Counted from the first letter of the stretch, positions 24,691 to 35,039 are shown. The stretch: DNA of 64,000 bases from Gaeumannomyces sp. JS-464 (GCA_002197995.1 NGZR01000001.1:5766001-5830000), one strand, 5' to 3'. Program-made: numbers and translations. Notes: generated from the sequence alone by a model not told the origin.

Positions 24691-24699
24691 CTAAAACGG

Positions 24700-25327
24700 C
24701 AAAAATAAATGGCCTATAATAAACCCCTCCCCGGCTTTCGACAAGCCCGGATATTAAAAACGGCTTTTTTAAAAGCCTTTTCTTTTTGCTTCGTTCGTTA
24801 AAGCAACCAACTATTATACTATCGCTAAACGATAACAACGGGGCTTAAAAAGCCCGCATATATTTTTTTCTTTATTTTTTTACACCTTTTACCTTTTTCC
24901 TTTATACTACTAGGATTAACAGTAAGCTCGTTAATCTTTCGCACTTTCGGCCGGGCTTTGAAGGTTTCGAAAACCTTCCAGCCTAAACCCCGGCCCTACC
25001 CTTTTATCGGCATACTCGCCGGCCGAACGCACTATTACCACCCGCAGCGCTTTATAACGCTTTGGCGTATATACATACGCTTTACCGCCGATCGCCCGCT
25101 TACTAACAAGGAGCGCCGGAACGCGGCCCGACTTTCGTATGCTTTCGGGTTTAATTTTGCTAGCCGCCGGATAGCAACATGTAGCCTAATATTTAGCTTA
25201 CGTAGCGTTAGCACGTTATATGCTTTTTGGGAGGCAGGGACTGGTAAATCCCGACTTATTAACGTTAAATATACTTTTTTCTTTTTTTTCTCTTTTTTTT
25301 TTTTTCTTTTTTTCTTTTTTCTCTTCT
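24700..25327 (+). other. LINE copy 1 3' UTR and pyrimidine tail
   Basis: Non-coding tail shared with copies 2 and 3 and with the insert at 29,156. A conserved block near the end reads GGGACTGGTAAATCCCGACT, a short near-palindromic (hairpin-capable) sequence, then GTTAAATATAC. It ends in a T/C microsatellite rather than poly-A. Confidence 0.75.
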
Positions 25328-25341
25328 TTAATAAAAACGCG
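25328..25341. repeat. Target-site duplication of LINE copy 1, 3' side
   Basis: TTAATAAAAACGCG, partner of 19,052-19,065. Confidence 0.8.
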
Positions 25342-25389
25342 TCGCGTTACGTATTTAAACCCTTTTTTTTTCTTTTACAACTTCGCCAA

Positions 25390-26540
25390 ATGTCGGCCGC
25401 TGTGCGTGCTTTTAGGCTTAATTTAACGGCAGGCCGTTAAAAAGGCTAAAAATTAACTCCGGAAACTCGTGCGACCATTTATGGTTAGGCTGCGATCGGC
25501 GTTTCCAAATTCGAATTAGCCCGCCTATTTGGCTATCGATGCGCTACTATACGCGATACGATTAATCGCTTCGAAACCTACGAAACCTTTTATTTTTTAC
25601 CTCGTTTTGGCACTTTTAAAAAGCTTACGCCTTTTTAAAAGCGATATATTTTAACAACGGTTAAGCGCTAACCCAAAATGCGGTATTACAAGCTTATAAG
25701 GCTATGCTTTACTTCGGTATGCCGCAATACCCTTTAGCTAAGTTTGCCCCGCGAGTACTCGCGCAAATGGCGCCTTATTAAACGGATTATTTTAAACCCA
25801 GTTAATGCAGCTTACCGTTGTACTTTTGCATTTACTTGGCAAGGAAAAAGCACGAATTAAATGAGGTACGTGGCTTTAAAATTGGTATATTTATAAAGCC
25901 TTTAACTAACGAAAATAAAGGGAATTTTTTAACGAGGTTACTTTTAAAAACAACCTTAATAAAAGTGCAAATAAATGGTTTTTTCGACTTTTTAGGCAAA
26001 AGTACGAACGCCGCTTTGTCGAACCGAAATCGCACGTTAAATCTACGCTTTCCCAGATGTACTACGGCTTTATTTGGAAAGGTGGAAGGTTTTTTTGGTA
26101 TTTATAACAAAAAACCCTACTTTTAAAAAAACAGTTATACAACGTGGTCGTATACACGTGCTTTAAAGGCTTTGGGTTTAGGAAAGCGCAACCCGCGTTT
26201 TTTCCAGCAGGATAATGCACGTATTTATACGTTTGCAGCGGTTAAAAAGTGGTTTAGGCTTTACGAGATAAATCCGAAATAGCCGTTTTACAGCCCGGAT
26301 ATAAACCTTATTAAGCACGTTTGAAAGCTTGTTAAGCAAATCCTGCGTAGGGATAACCCCGAATTGCATTTACTTAAGGATAACAACGCGGATCGGGCTA
26401 AATTTCATACTGCAATCGTCGCGGCGTGGGAAGCAGTCCCATAAGGGTTTATTAATAGCCTTTTCGACGGAATGCTACGAAAGGTAGCCGCGTTGCGAGC
26501 TGCACGGGGCTGGTATACCAAATATTGAACTCTGGAAGTT
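25390..26540 (+). pseudogene. Tc1-like transposase, RIP-killed
   Basis: The N-terminus starts near MSAAVRAF at about 25,390. A helix-turn-helix follows: LTPETRATIYG at about 25,455, then VSKFELARLFGYRCATIRDTI. The DDE catalytic region includes QQDNARIYTFAAVKKW at about 26,205 and SPDINLIKHV at about 26,300, where the family has SPDLNP(I/L)EHVW. The C-terminus is AAWEAVP, then LFDGMLRKVAALRAARGW. Asp residues of the D-N box are visible, and the Glu of the final box is replaced by Lys, a RIP-type change. Multiple in-frame stops inactivate it. Length fits the 330-350 residues normal for the family. Confidence 0.8.
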
Positions 26541-26641
26541 TAGTACTCCAATGAATGTATTTAAATGCAAATCTAACTGCATTTCGTATGTAAATTGTGC
26601 GGTTAAAGTAGCGTGGTTATTATCGAGGGGAATGGCTAAAA

Positions 26642-26704
26642 GTGGGGTGGACGGAAACTTTTTGACATTAGCTGTACCTAGGTACCTGGTAGGTGACAAG
26701 TACC
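26642..26704 (-). repeat. Right terminal inverted repeat of Tc1-like element
   Basis: Reverse complement reads GGTACTTGTCACC, then ACAGCTAATGTCAAAAAGT and CCGTCCACCCCAC, pairing with 18,996-19,050. Followed by TA and then host DNA. Confidence 0.85.
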
Positions 26705-26706
26705 TA

Positions 26707-27077
26707 TGTTTAGCAATTAATTGGTTAAGGATTTGGGCCAATCAAGTGGGTGCTGGTGTTGCTGCTGCCCGCTTCTTGCGGCAAGAGCGGAAGAATCGAA
26801 CCAAACAAAAGCAGCGACGATGGCCCCCCGCACGGTTCCACACATGGACCAACTGAGGAAAAAGACGGTGTAATGTCGAGGTTGTGCTGCGCCGGGTGGT
26901 CGAGGATCGCGAGGAGCACATGTCGTAGGTGCTGTTAGCGAAAAAGAGGAGATGCTCCGCAGTAGAAAAGCGAGGTTGGGCATGACACATAGCTCGCCAG
27001 CGTTTGGAAGTTCTCCTCGAAGACGGCCATGCCGTCCGCGTTTACGACCAAATCGAGGGAGAGTCCAAGGGCTGGGG
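26707..27077 (-). pseudogene. Host gene fragment (possible exon) between transposons
   Basis: GC-rich unmutated DNA bounded left by the Tc1-like element and right by LINE copy 2. On the minus strand, reading from 27,077, one frame looks coding: SPALGLSLDLVVNADGMAVF continuing EENFQTLASYVS. It then reaches a stop about 60 bases later. GT-AG-type signals with a T/C-rich acceptor (TTTTTCCTCAG near 26,850) make a spliced gene possible. I do not recognise the protein. Because the Tc1-like element is an insertion, this piece originally lay directly upstream of the 270-aa gene at 17,939-18,751. It is a truncated fragment or a misread of intergenic DNA. Confidence 0.3.
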
Positions 27078-27448
27078 AATTTAACGTTAGTAAGTTGGGA
27101 TTTACCAGTTTTTGCTTCCCAAAAGGCATATAACGTGCTAGCGCTACCTAAGCTAAACATTAAGCTACATGTTTATCCGGCGGCTAGCAAAATTAAACCC
27201 GAAGGCATACGGAGGTCGGGCCGCGTTCCGGCGCTCCTTGTTAGTAAGCGGGCGATCGGCGGTAAGGCGTATGTATATACGCCAAAGCGTTGTAAAGCGC
27301 TACGGGTAGTAGTAGTGCGTTCGGCCGGCGAGTATGCCGATAAAAGGGTGGGGCCGGGGTTTAGGCTGGAAGGTTTTCGGAACCCCTAAAGCCCGGCCGG
27401 AGGTGCGGGGGATTAACGAGCCTACTATTAGTTTTTGTAATACAAAGG

Positions 27449-27474
27449 AAAAAAAAAAAAAAAAAAAAAAAAAA
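27449..27474. repeat. 26-bp A homopolymer in LINE copy 2 3' UTR
   Basis: A run of 26 A on the plus strand, where copies 1 and 3 have only a short A/T-rich stretch. Local expansion within the 3' UTR. Confidence 0.8.
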
Positions 27475-27639
27475 GGTAAAAGGTGTAGGAAAATAAGGAA
27501 AAGGATATATGCGGGCTTTTTAAGCCCCGTTGTTATCGTTTAGCGATAGTATAATAATTGGTTGCTTCGACGAACGAAGCAAAAAAGGAGGGCTTTTAAA
27601 AAAGCCGTTTCCAATATCCGGGCTTGTCGAAAGCCGGGG

Positions 27640-29155
27640 AAGGGTCCGTTATAAGCCATTTATTTTTTACCGTTTTAGCTAACTTGCAAAACATAAAGTG
27701 GGAAAGGGATTTGTTTTTTCCGCAGCGGCACGGGTTATCGTTTTCGTGTTAAAACTTTCGGTAGTACCAGTTGAAATCCCCGTGGCCGGTGCGTGCGGCT
27801 ATTAGCCGTTGCAATACCTTCCGGTGCAATTGCAACGCTTTGGGCGTGTGTTATAGTACTAGCGGGAGGCTTATAGCCTTATACCGATCCGGAAAGTTGT
27901 TTGTAAACCATGCGTTCCGAGCGTCCCGGGCTGTTTCCGGGCTAAAGCTTTTATTTCGGCCACCGTTGGTTTAAAATGTTAAAATATTGGCAAGGCCGAT
28001 CCTAACTTTGCTTCGGCGTTTGCCTTTTCGTTTTTAAAAATTCCCATATAGCCCGGGAACTAGCGTACGAATACCTAGTGTTTATTTATAACGCAATGGA
28101 TTTTTTTAAAAGCCTTTTATAAACTATTAAATGCTGTGCTTAACAGCCGTTAACCGCCGAGGTATTATTAAAGCACAAATGGAAAATGCAATTGCGAAAG
28201 CTTTAAACGGCTTTACGGAAGCCTATTCGGGCCCCTTCCGCTTCGCCGTCGAATACTTTCGCAAAATGCGCTAGCCGGCCGTGCCCGGAAAGTTTGCGTT
28301 AACCGGCTTAGTGTATTACCCAGCCGTATCCAACTGCCCCGTTTTTTGCTTTGGACCTATCGCTATATATTATAACGTCGGTAGGTGGAAAAGTGTAAAG
28401 CTACGCCGTAAATGCTTTAGCAGCTGTTTGCTTTTTTTATGTAATTATCGTAAGCCTTATATATTTATAAAAAGGTAAGCCGGGCGGGTGCAAGCTGGAA
28501 AAAGTTCGGCCGTCCTTTGCAAAAAGGTCGCAAGCTTGCCGGGTAAGCCTACCTTAAGCCCTCGGGCGTTAATAGCCGGCTTAGCCGCTACGGCTAAAAG
28601 GTAATCTTTTAAACCCGTATTTATACGGGCTGCAAAACGGAAACGGGCTTGTTTTAACAGCGTTTGGGCGTTTGGAATGCCGGATTCGTAATGCAATGCG
28701 TTTATCGGTATGGTTTTCCAAGCTAGGACTACTATTTTAAAAAACGCGGTTAAAGCTTTATCGACCCGTTCGATTAAATGGCCTTAGCGGATGATTTGCT
28801 ATTGTGCTGGCTTGTACGGGTGTGGTTTAGTTTTACCTTTATACTATACCTCGGCCCCGTATAAAGCCGTAAGGATTATAACCGTTATAACAGCTTTGTA
28901 AACCGAATATGCCGGTATTCCCCCTATCGAATTCGTAAACCTCCGGAAGTGGTTAGCAACGCTTTAAGCTTTTGCAGCCTTATTATCCACGTGGGTTTTA
29001 AAATTAAGCCTTTGGTCGAAAAAAACCCTTAACCACCGTAAAGCTCTTATAGCTTATTATATCGTAAAGCCTTTCGCCGTAACCGCCGGGGTTGTAGGAT
29101 TTTTCCGCTTAGAAAAGTGCATAAGCTCGCACTTCCTCGGGTCGAAAGCGACCTT
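27640..29155 (-). pseudogene. LINE copy 2 ORF2, C-terminal half (thumb, RNase H, Cys/His finger)
   Basis: Minus-strand sense matches copy 1 from about 23,290 onwards. An open 79-codon run (28,696-28,457) corresponds to MHYESGIPNAQTLLKQARFR, the linker before RNase H. RNase H sense follows at about 28,400-27,950 and the Cys/His finger near 27,700. RIP-type stops break it. It is separated from the RT half by the insert at 29,156-30,369. Confidence 0.7.
29138..29155. repeat. Target duplication flanking the retroposed insert, left
   Basis: CGGGTCGAAAGCGACCTT, paired with CGGGTCGAAAGCCACTTT at 30,370-30,387 (16 of 18 match; one C/T and one G/C difference). The uninterrupted site in copy 3 (about 48,120) reads CGGGTCGAAAGCAACCTTAT. 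Confidence 0.75.
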
Positions 29156-30369
29156 CCCCGAAAGATTCTTCCTAACGGACCCACTGTTAGTGGCCGGTTA
29201 GGGAAGCCCGGCCATTTTGGTACTGGTCCTACCAAAATAAGTCGGAAACGTTATATGGGCGCTAACAAGCCAATTGGCTTTGTTTTGCCCGCGTTTGCCG
29301 GCGTCCTTTTAACAACGACGACGACGACGCAACTGGGCTAAAAGTGCAGAAAAAGTAGGCTGGCAAAAGTTCGGGGTGCCTATTGCCAGCTGATGGGAAA
29401 GCTTGCACCCCTTACAGCCCAGGGCGCGCCTCGCGCGCGCCGAAACCTTCGACAATCGGCTCCAACCTTCGCGCATTACCAGGCTAACCGCCTTTCGACT
29501 TCCTTTTCGCTTTCGCCTCGCGCACCGAGCCGAAACGATTCCGAAATGCACAAGAAGACTGCAGGCCGGCAAGCAGTTAAAACACATTGGACGAATAGCT
29601 GGCCTGGCCGCCGCCGTCCCCCGCTACACACGCGACCCTTTCGGTCGTATACATACGCGATTCCTTTCGGTCGACCGTATCCCAACGATACGCACGGCGC
29701 AAGATTAGCCTGCTTAAGCTTTTGTTTAAGCACGCACGCGTAAGATTAGCTTAACGCCGGGCTGGGAATGGCACCAGCCCGGCCACCAGCGTCCCCCCGC
29801 CATCCTCGCGACTCCTTATAAGTCGACTATACGCATTTACGATACCTATCGTTAACACGCACTTACGAAGCTTATCGCTAACACGCGTTTAAACATACAA
29901 AGAGCACATAGGGTTGGAATTAAGCCTTTTAGCCCCCGAATTTTCTTTTTTCGGCCGGGCCCAGGGGGGGACCATTGTGATCCCCTCCGCTTACACCCGG
30001 CCTTACTTTTTTTCCGGCACTTTGCCGGCCGACTGCGTTTTTTTACCACCCGCGGCGCTTATTGCGCCGCCCGCAGCGCTTACAGCGCCCTGGCGTATAT
30101 TCGCCCTTTTGCCGATTGCCCGCTCACTAACAAGGAGCGCCGGAATGCGGCCCGAACTCCGTGTGCCTTGGGTAAGCCTTTCTTTTTTTTTTTTTTTTTT
30201 TTTTTTTTTTGTGCTGGCTTGCCTTATGGTTTAATTTGTTAGCCGCCTCGATAGCAACATATAGCCTCGTGTTAAGCTTAGGTAGCGCTAGCACGTTATA
30301 TGCCTTTTGGGAGGTAGGGACTGGTAAATCCCGACTAGCTGACGTTAAATATACTCTCTTTCTCTTTTT
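29156..30369 (+). mobile_element. Chimeric retroposed insert: unknown unit R1 plus LINE 3' end
   Basis: A 1,214-bp insert in LINE copy 2 in opposite orientation to it. The left ~0.6 kb (to about 29,765) is unit R1, also found inverted at about 45,310-45,998. The right part, from about 29,990, is the 3' UTR of the LINE family, including the conserved GGGACTGGTAAATCCCGACT block and GTTAAATATAC, followed by a T/C tail. An 18-bp target duplication flanks the whole. The structure is that of a non-autonomous retroposon using a LINE tail. A 28-base T run occurs at 30,183-30,210. No long frame resembles a known protein. Confidence 0.7.
29160..29765 (+). repeat. Unit R1, copy 1
   Basis: GC-moderate, weakly mutated. 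Begins near CGGACCCACTGTTAGTGG and includes the near-palindrome CATTTTGGTACTGGTCC followed by ACCAAAAT, then GTTATATGGGCGCTAACA. A CGACGACGACGACG microsatellite lies at about 29,315-29,330. Matches the reverse complement of about 45,310-45,998. Family unknown; it could be the 5' end of a SINE-like element or a DNA transposon fragment. Confidence 0.6.
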
Positions 30370-30387
30370 CGGGTCGAAAGCCACTTT
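30370..30387. repeat. Target duplication flanking the retroposed insert, right
   Basis: CGGGTCGAAAGCCACTTT, partner of 29,138-29,155. Confidence 0.75.
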
Positions 30388-32350
30388 ATTAGCCTTTCCT
30401 TAGCGGAGGATTTCCGTTACCGTTGCCCTTGCTTTACGAAAGCACTTTTCCGAAGTGCTACCCGTTACGCAAATGCCTATATCGTCCGCGTATCCGTACT
30501 TAACCGCTTTTGCTTTGGGTAGGATTTCGGCCATATAAAGCATAAACAGGACCGGTAACGACGGTAACCCTTGGGGTAGCCCGCAGTCCGGGGAAAAAAA
30601 GGGTGCCGTAGCGTTTTTCAAACGCACTTTAACCACCCTGTTTCCTGCGAAAAATGATACCCATCGTACTAACGTTAAATCCTAGCCTTGGTTTAGGAGC
30701 CTCCGAAAAAGCCTTTAGCGGAGTACGGCGTTAAAAGCTTTTTGTACATCCATGGTAACGAGGGCGGCCGTTTTATGCTTTTGGAAGGCCCATTCCACCT
30801 CGTGGGCTACGCATGCCGTTAAATCGATGGCGGCTTTTTTCGGGGTAGCCTCGGCGTGTTGCGGGGCTATAAGCCCGTATTGTAATGCGAGGAACGCTAT
30901 CCGCGAAGCCACCAGCCGCTCCAGCCCTTTCCCTAAGCACGGGAGCAAAGCTATTAGGCGGTAGGATTTTGGGTTCGTTATATCCGTTTTATTCGGCTTT
31001 TTTAGCATAACCACTTCCGTTGTGCGGAAAGGGGCCGGGTGGTGCCCGGCTTTAAAGCAAGCTTTGAAAAAGGCTTTAACGTATTCCCGGTTTTTTTAAA
31101 AAAACGTGGGGGTTTTACGGGAATTGTGCGGTTATTTAAAAAGCCTTTTGCTATAACGAGTCCTTTTGTAAATCGTTTTTCGCCGTAAACCTACGGAGGA
31201 TTTTGCGGCTTAATACTTCCGCTTTATCCCCGGGGCTATTATCACCTCCCCGTCGATATTTAACGAGGGGAGCCGTATAACGGGTGTAAGTTTATGCCAT
31301 TTTACGGCCTGGTATAACGCTATTAAAAAATCCACTTTTTTTAACACGCTAACCCAATGCTGTCTTTTAGCCGCCCGGATCGTTGCTTTTAAAACACGGG
31401 CTTCGGCCGTAAAAGGCCTTCCATTTGCCATGGCTTTTGCAAAGTCCCGTTGTGCGTTGGCGCACTTTTCGTTCCATTAGGGTTAGCTTTTTCTTTTAAC
31501 TTTAAACCTTCGGCCGAAAGCTATTAACGTATTTTTTAGCAGGTTTATTAATACTTCAGCCGTTTTATTTAAATAATCCACCGTGCATGGATTTATAAAT
31601 GGCGGCAAATTGCCGGCCCTCGTTATTACCGCGTTTGCGAAAAACGGTAGTTTATCGTTTGGTAGCGTAACACGCCGGCAATTCGGAACGGAGTTATTAC
31701 GGTTAAAAACTTCGATCCGTATTAAGCGGTGATCCGAATTAGTTGCTAGTAAAAGGTCGATTTCCGCTATTACTAAAAGGGCGTTAAAAAAGGTAAAATT
31801 TAAAACGCCTTTATCGTTATACGTAGGTTAGCCTAGGTCGGTAAGTAAAAAAAGGTTATAAGTATTAGCTTATTGGGCTATATTTTAGCTTTTATTCCTA
31901 TTACTTTTAACCGAATCCCACGCCGAAAACCTTGCGTTAAAATCCCTAGCTATAATGCATTTTGCCGTTAAGCGCTAACGTAGCAAAATGTTTAACGAGG
32001 GTTGCGAAAGGTCCTTTAAAAGCCTATATACGTTAATAAAAGTGCACCCGGCGACGGTAAGCTAAAGGATGTCCCGAGTGTTGCCTGCCGGCCGGTCCGC
32101 TACCAGCCAAAGCCCCGGGTTTTTCCGCATGTAGGTTATCACCTTAGGTTTAGTTTAATAGTCGTGCTAGCTATCCACTAAGGTAAATAGCTCGTACGAC
32201 GGGTAGGTGTAAAGTATAAGCTTCCTTTTCCACGCGCTAAAAAGCTTTTGCATTAGCATTACGTCGATATTTTAGCTTTAAAATAGTTGGAATAAAATAG
32301 CCCCCGTTTCCTAACTACGTCGAACGTTCGCTTAGGCGGCGGTTAAAGCA
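30388..32350 (-). pseudogene. LINE copy 2 ORF2, N-terminal half (endonuclease and RT)
   Basis: RT is well preserved. An open run at 31,014-30,715 carries KPNKTDITNPKSYRLIALLP, ATPKKAAIDLTACVAHEVEW and motif A as VTMDVQKAFNAVLR. Another at 30,636-30,400 has GLPQGLPSLPVLFMLYMAEI and an intact catalytic YADD (KYGYADDIGICVTGS). The endonuclease half (about 32,250-31,600) and linker (MANGRPFTAEARVLKAT at 31,431) are mutated. Stops between the open runs inactivate it. Confidence 0.8.
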
Positions 32351-32383
32351 CGGCGTTCGAGGCGAAGCCCTGAACGCCGGGCT

Positions 32384-33730
32384 TTATTGCCATGCGTTTG
32401 TTATATCCGGTTGGCTGCTGGCATACGTAAAAGCGGTGTTGGTATATTGGAGGTTTTGGCTTTGGGGTTGTTGGCCGGCGGTACCGTCGGTTTCCTTCGA
32501 AGGGTTTTCGGTTATTTCGATAGCCCTTTCGGGCTTGGGGAAGTCCAGTTCCATATCCGCCAGTACTTCGTATTGGTTGTTAAAACTAACCCTAAGTTTT
32601 TTAGCAAAGTGCTTTTCTTTGTCGGCCGTACGGGCCACGCTTTTCAGGGCCGGCAAGGCTTGCCGGGTTTGCTATAACGGCGGAAGCGACGGCGGGGGTG
32701 GCGGGGGTGGCAGCGGCGATAAGAATGGCTGGAGTAACGGCGATAACGGTATTAGCCGTAGGGTTAACAACGGCGATAGCGGTTGTATTAGCGGTATCGT
32801 TAATAGTAATAACGGTAGCCGCAGCAATAGCGGTAACGGTTGTAAAGTTTGCCGTTAAATTAACGGCTACGGCGAAGCCGCCCGTAATAGTAGCGGTTGC
32901 GGGAAGGGTATCGTCGGTAGCAACGGTAACGGCGGTGGCGGTGGCAACGGCGGTTTCCGCCGCTTTTGCCGTCGTAAACGGCAGGTTTTTACTATCGGCA
33001 AAAGCTTTGCGAATGCTAAAGCCCGTTTGTTAATTGGCCCAAGCTTGCCGTTTTTCCGGGATTTTAACAAACACCCGAAGGTCGGCTTTAAAGCCTGTTA
33101 ATAAGCGGGGTGCCCGGGTAGTTTAAAACGTACGGCCCTGATAAGCCTGTGCGGGTTGTTGGGTTATTAGTGGCCCTTTTAAGCTACCAACGCGTAAATA
33201 GCCGGGGGCGTGCGTTGCGAAAGCTCCGGGGCCCCGTATAAGCTTTTTTCCTTTTCGGCCGGCGTAAGTAAGCCGAAAAAAGCTTATTTAGCGTAATCGA
33301 TAAAGCAATTTTTCCAGCCGTTGGTTTCGAAAATTGCTTCCGCCGAAAGGGAAGCAATGCCGGCGTTAATAGATCGGGCTAACGTAGCGCAAATTAAGGC
33401 CGTTTGTTATTATTTGCGGTTATAACTCGCAATAATTTCCTCCGCGGCCGCCGCGGTTAACCCGACTAGTAGGCGCGTACGCCGGCGTTGGGAAAAAGGG
33501 AAAGGGGCATTTGTGCTGGTGCTGCCGTCGTGGGAGCCTTCTTGGCCTTAATTAGGCCCTATTGGGTGTTGCTAATTCCGTAACGGGGACGGCGTAATCG
33601 GGTGCGTTAACGCGCGGGGGGGCCCGAGTAGCAGCGACGCGTTTTTCCAAGCCGTAAGGCCGACGAGGAAGGCGCGCGCCACCCTATTGGCCGAAAGGGG
33701 GGCTGTTAGCAACGGCATGTTGCCGTTGCC
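32384..33730 (-). pseudogene. LINE copy 2 ORF1, lacking the zinc-knuckle region
   Basis: The ATG near 33,720 (GCCGTTGCTAACAG context) matches copy 1's start at 19,203, and the frame ends ITNAWQ at 32,384. Sequence is collinear with copy 1 up to about 33,000 (copy 1 position about 19,970) and then jumps directly to the Ala/Thr/Val-rich linker (copy 1 position about 20,640). The zinc-knuckle cassette, about 0.65 kb, is absent. RIP stops are present in the N-terminal part. Confidence 0.65.
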
Positions 33731-33862
33731 AACGCTGTTAGCGGGCGTGGTTATTAGTGTTAGGTCGCTAATTGGCGGGTGTTAAGGATTTGTATGCAAT
33801 TTGGCAGTGTGTATTAACAGCGCAATGCTAAGAATTGGTGAATTCGAAAAAGCTGCATTTTT

Positions 33863-35034
33863 TTGGGCAAGCAATTTAAACTACTATTTTACCAAACCAT
33901 TTTAACACCCAGCGTAAAGCGACTTTGCGGCTTAATATTGCTTAATACCTTTTTTAAATGCTTTACTTTAGGAATAAAAGGCTTGTTTGTAACATTATTT
34001 TACCTGTAAGCAATTTTTTTTATATGCTTTGCTTATTCGTATTAAAAACACTTTTCATTTTTAAAGTTTTAAAATTTACGTTTTAGCTTTTATTAATACG
34101 TAACGCTTGCGTTAAAATTTATAAAGCCCGCGTAAATACTATATACCGTAATTTAATTACGGTTAAACCGCTTATTAGATTTATTACTATGTACTACTAG
34201 CTTAGTTTTTTAACCTTTTCTTTTTAAGCGTCGTTTATACAATTTATCGCTGGTTTTAACTGCAAAAGTAACGTAATTTTTAAAAATTTCGAGTTTTTTT
34301 ACCTTAAAAATTTCGTTTTTTATATCGTCGCGCAATCTTTAGTAAAAATGCGTAATTTTGGTTTGGTCGGTTTAATCGAACTTATTAACCAGGTGTTGGA
34401 ATTCGAAAACGTATACCGAAATTACTTTTTTTTATTTAAACTGCAACAATTTACGTTCCGCTATACGCTTTTCGTTAACCTAACCGAAAACGTTAGTTAC
34501 TTTTTCTTCGAACTTACCGAAATCGGCGAAAATAATCTTAGTATTTTCTTTACTTTCGTCGTTTCTTTTTAAGAAATTCGATTAAACTAATTCGAACTAT
34601 TTTTTAATTTTCCCGTTAAAACGAATAGCTGCGTACGCCACTTTTTAATCTTTTCGGGTAAAATGCTTTTAAAAAAATACGAAATACCCGCGGCATTTGG
34701 TAAAAAAATTTTAAGCTTTTCTTTTTTACCGTCGTATTTATTAAACGTGGGAAACTTATAAATTAAAACCGAAATTCGGGTATGTTAATTTATAACAAAA
34801 AAGCAGCGAATTTTCGCTGTAAAAACCGTTAAAGCAGCCTTTGCCTTTCTTTTTCGTCGAAGTCGTACTTAACCTTTTTATACGTAAAAATAAACTTATT
34901 AGCTGCTTCGGTTTAAACCACTGCTCGCTAACTATTGCTCGGTACTTTAGTAAATGTTTAAATAAAATTAGTTAAAATGTTACAAATAAGCCTTTTCTTT
35001 TAAAATAGGACATTTAAAAAAGCAGCTTTAAATA
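33863..35034. other. AT-rich RIP relic, unrecognised
   Basis: No intact gene. A 74-codon open plus-strand run at 34,348-34,572 is Phe/Leu/Asn-rich and resembles no domain. This is the older DNA into which the Gypsy element inserted; it continues right of that element at 44,727. Confidence 0.5.
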
Positions 35035-35039
35035 GTAAC
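35035..35039. repeat. Gypsy target duplication, left
   Basis: GTAAC, paired with ATAAC at 44,722-44,726; the G/A difference is of RIP type. Confidence 0.7.

Larger units (their letters stand above)
19066..25327 (+). mobile_element. LINE copy 1 (full-length Tad-like element), RIP-inactivated
   Basis: A 6.26-kb non-LTR retrotransposon flanked by a 14-bp target duplication. Order: 5' leader, ORF1 (19,203-21,122), ORF2 with endonuclease, RT and RNase H (about 21,220-24,690), then a 3' UTR ending GTTAAATATAC followed by a T/C-rich tail (25,268-25,327). The same family recurs as copies 2 and 3. The 5' end (TCGAATTCACCAATT) is shared with copy 2, so this copy is full length. RIP decay is heavy in ORF2. 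It inserted into the Tc1-like element just inside that element's left end. Confidence 0.9.
18996..26704 (+). mobile_element. Tc1-like DNA transposon, split by LINE copy 1
   Basis: Inverted ends at 18,996-19,050 and 26,642-26,704 share the block ACAGCTAATGTCAAAAAGT, then CCGTCCACCCCAC, and both begin GGTAC. Each is bordered by TA (18,994-18,995 and 26,705-26,706), the Tc1/mariner target duplication. A mutated Tc1-type transposase lies at the right (25,390-26,540, plus strand). A complete LINE occupies 19,066-25,327, immediately inside the left end. Without the LINE the element is about 1.4 kb. Its terminal repeats are almost unmutated while the transposase is riddled with RIP stops. Confidence 0.85.
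27078..33862 (-). mobile_element. LINE copy 2 (near full-length), RIP-mutated and interrupted
   Basis: Same family as copy 1, on the minus strand. The 3' end is at about 27,078 (minus sense ...ACGTTAAAT, lacking the pyrimidine tail) and the 5' end at about 33,862. A 1,214-bp retroposed insert lies at 29,156-30,369. Without the insert and one copy of its duplication it is about 5.55 kb, shorter than copy 1 mainly because about 0.65 kb of ORF1 is missing. RIP decay is moderate. No target duplication can be matched: the left flank is GC-rich host DNA and the right flank is AT-rich relic, so one flank was probably rearranged. Confidence 0.85.

Noticed and set aside
25268..25327. Poly-pyrimidine tract as a splice or terminator signal
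   Set aside because: It is the 3' tail of LINE copy 1, directly before the target duplication.
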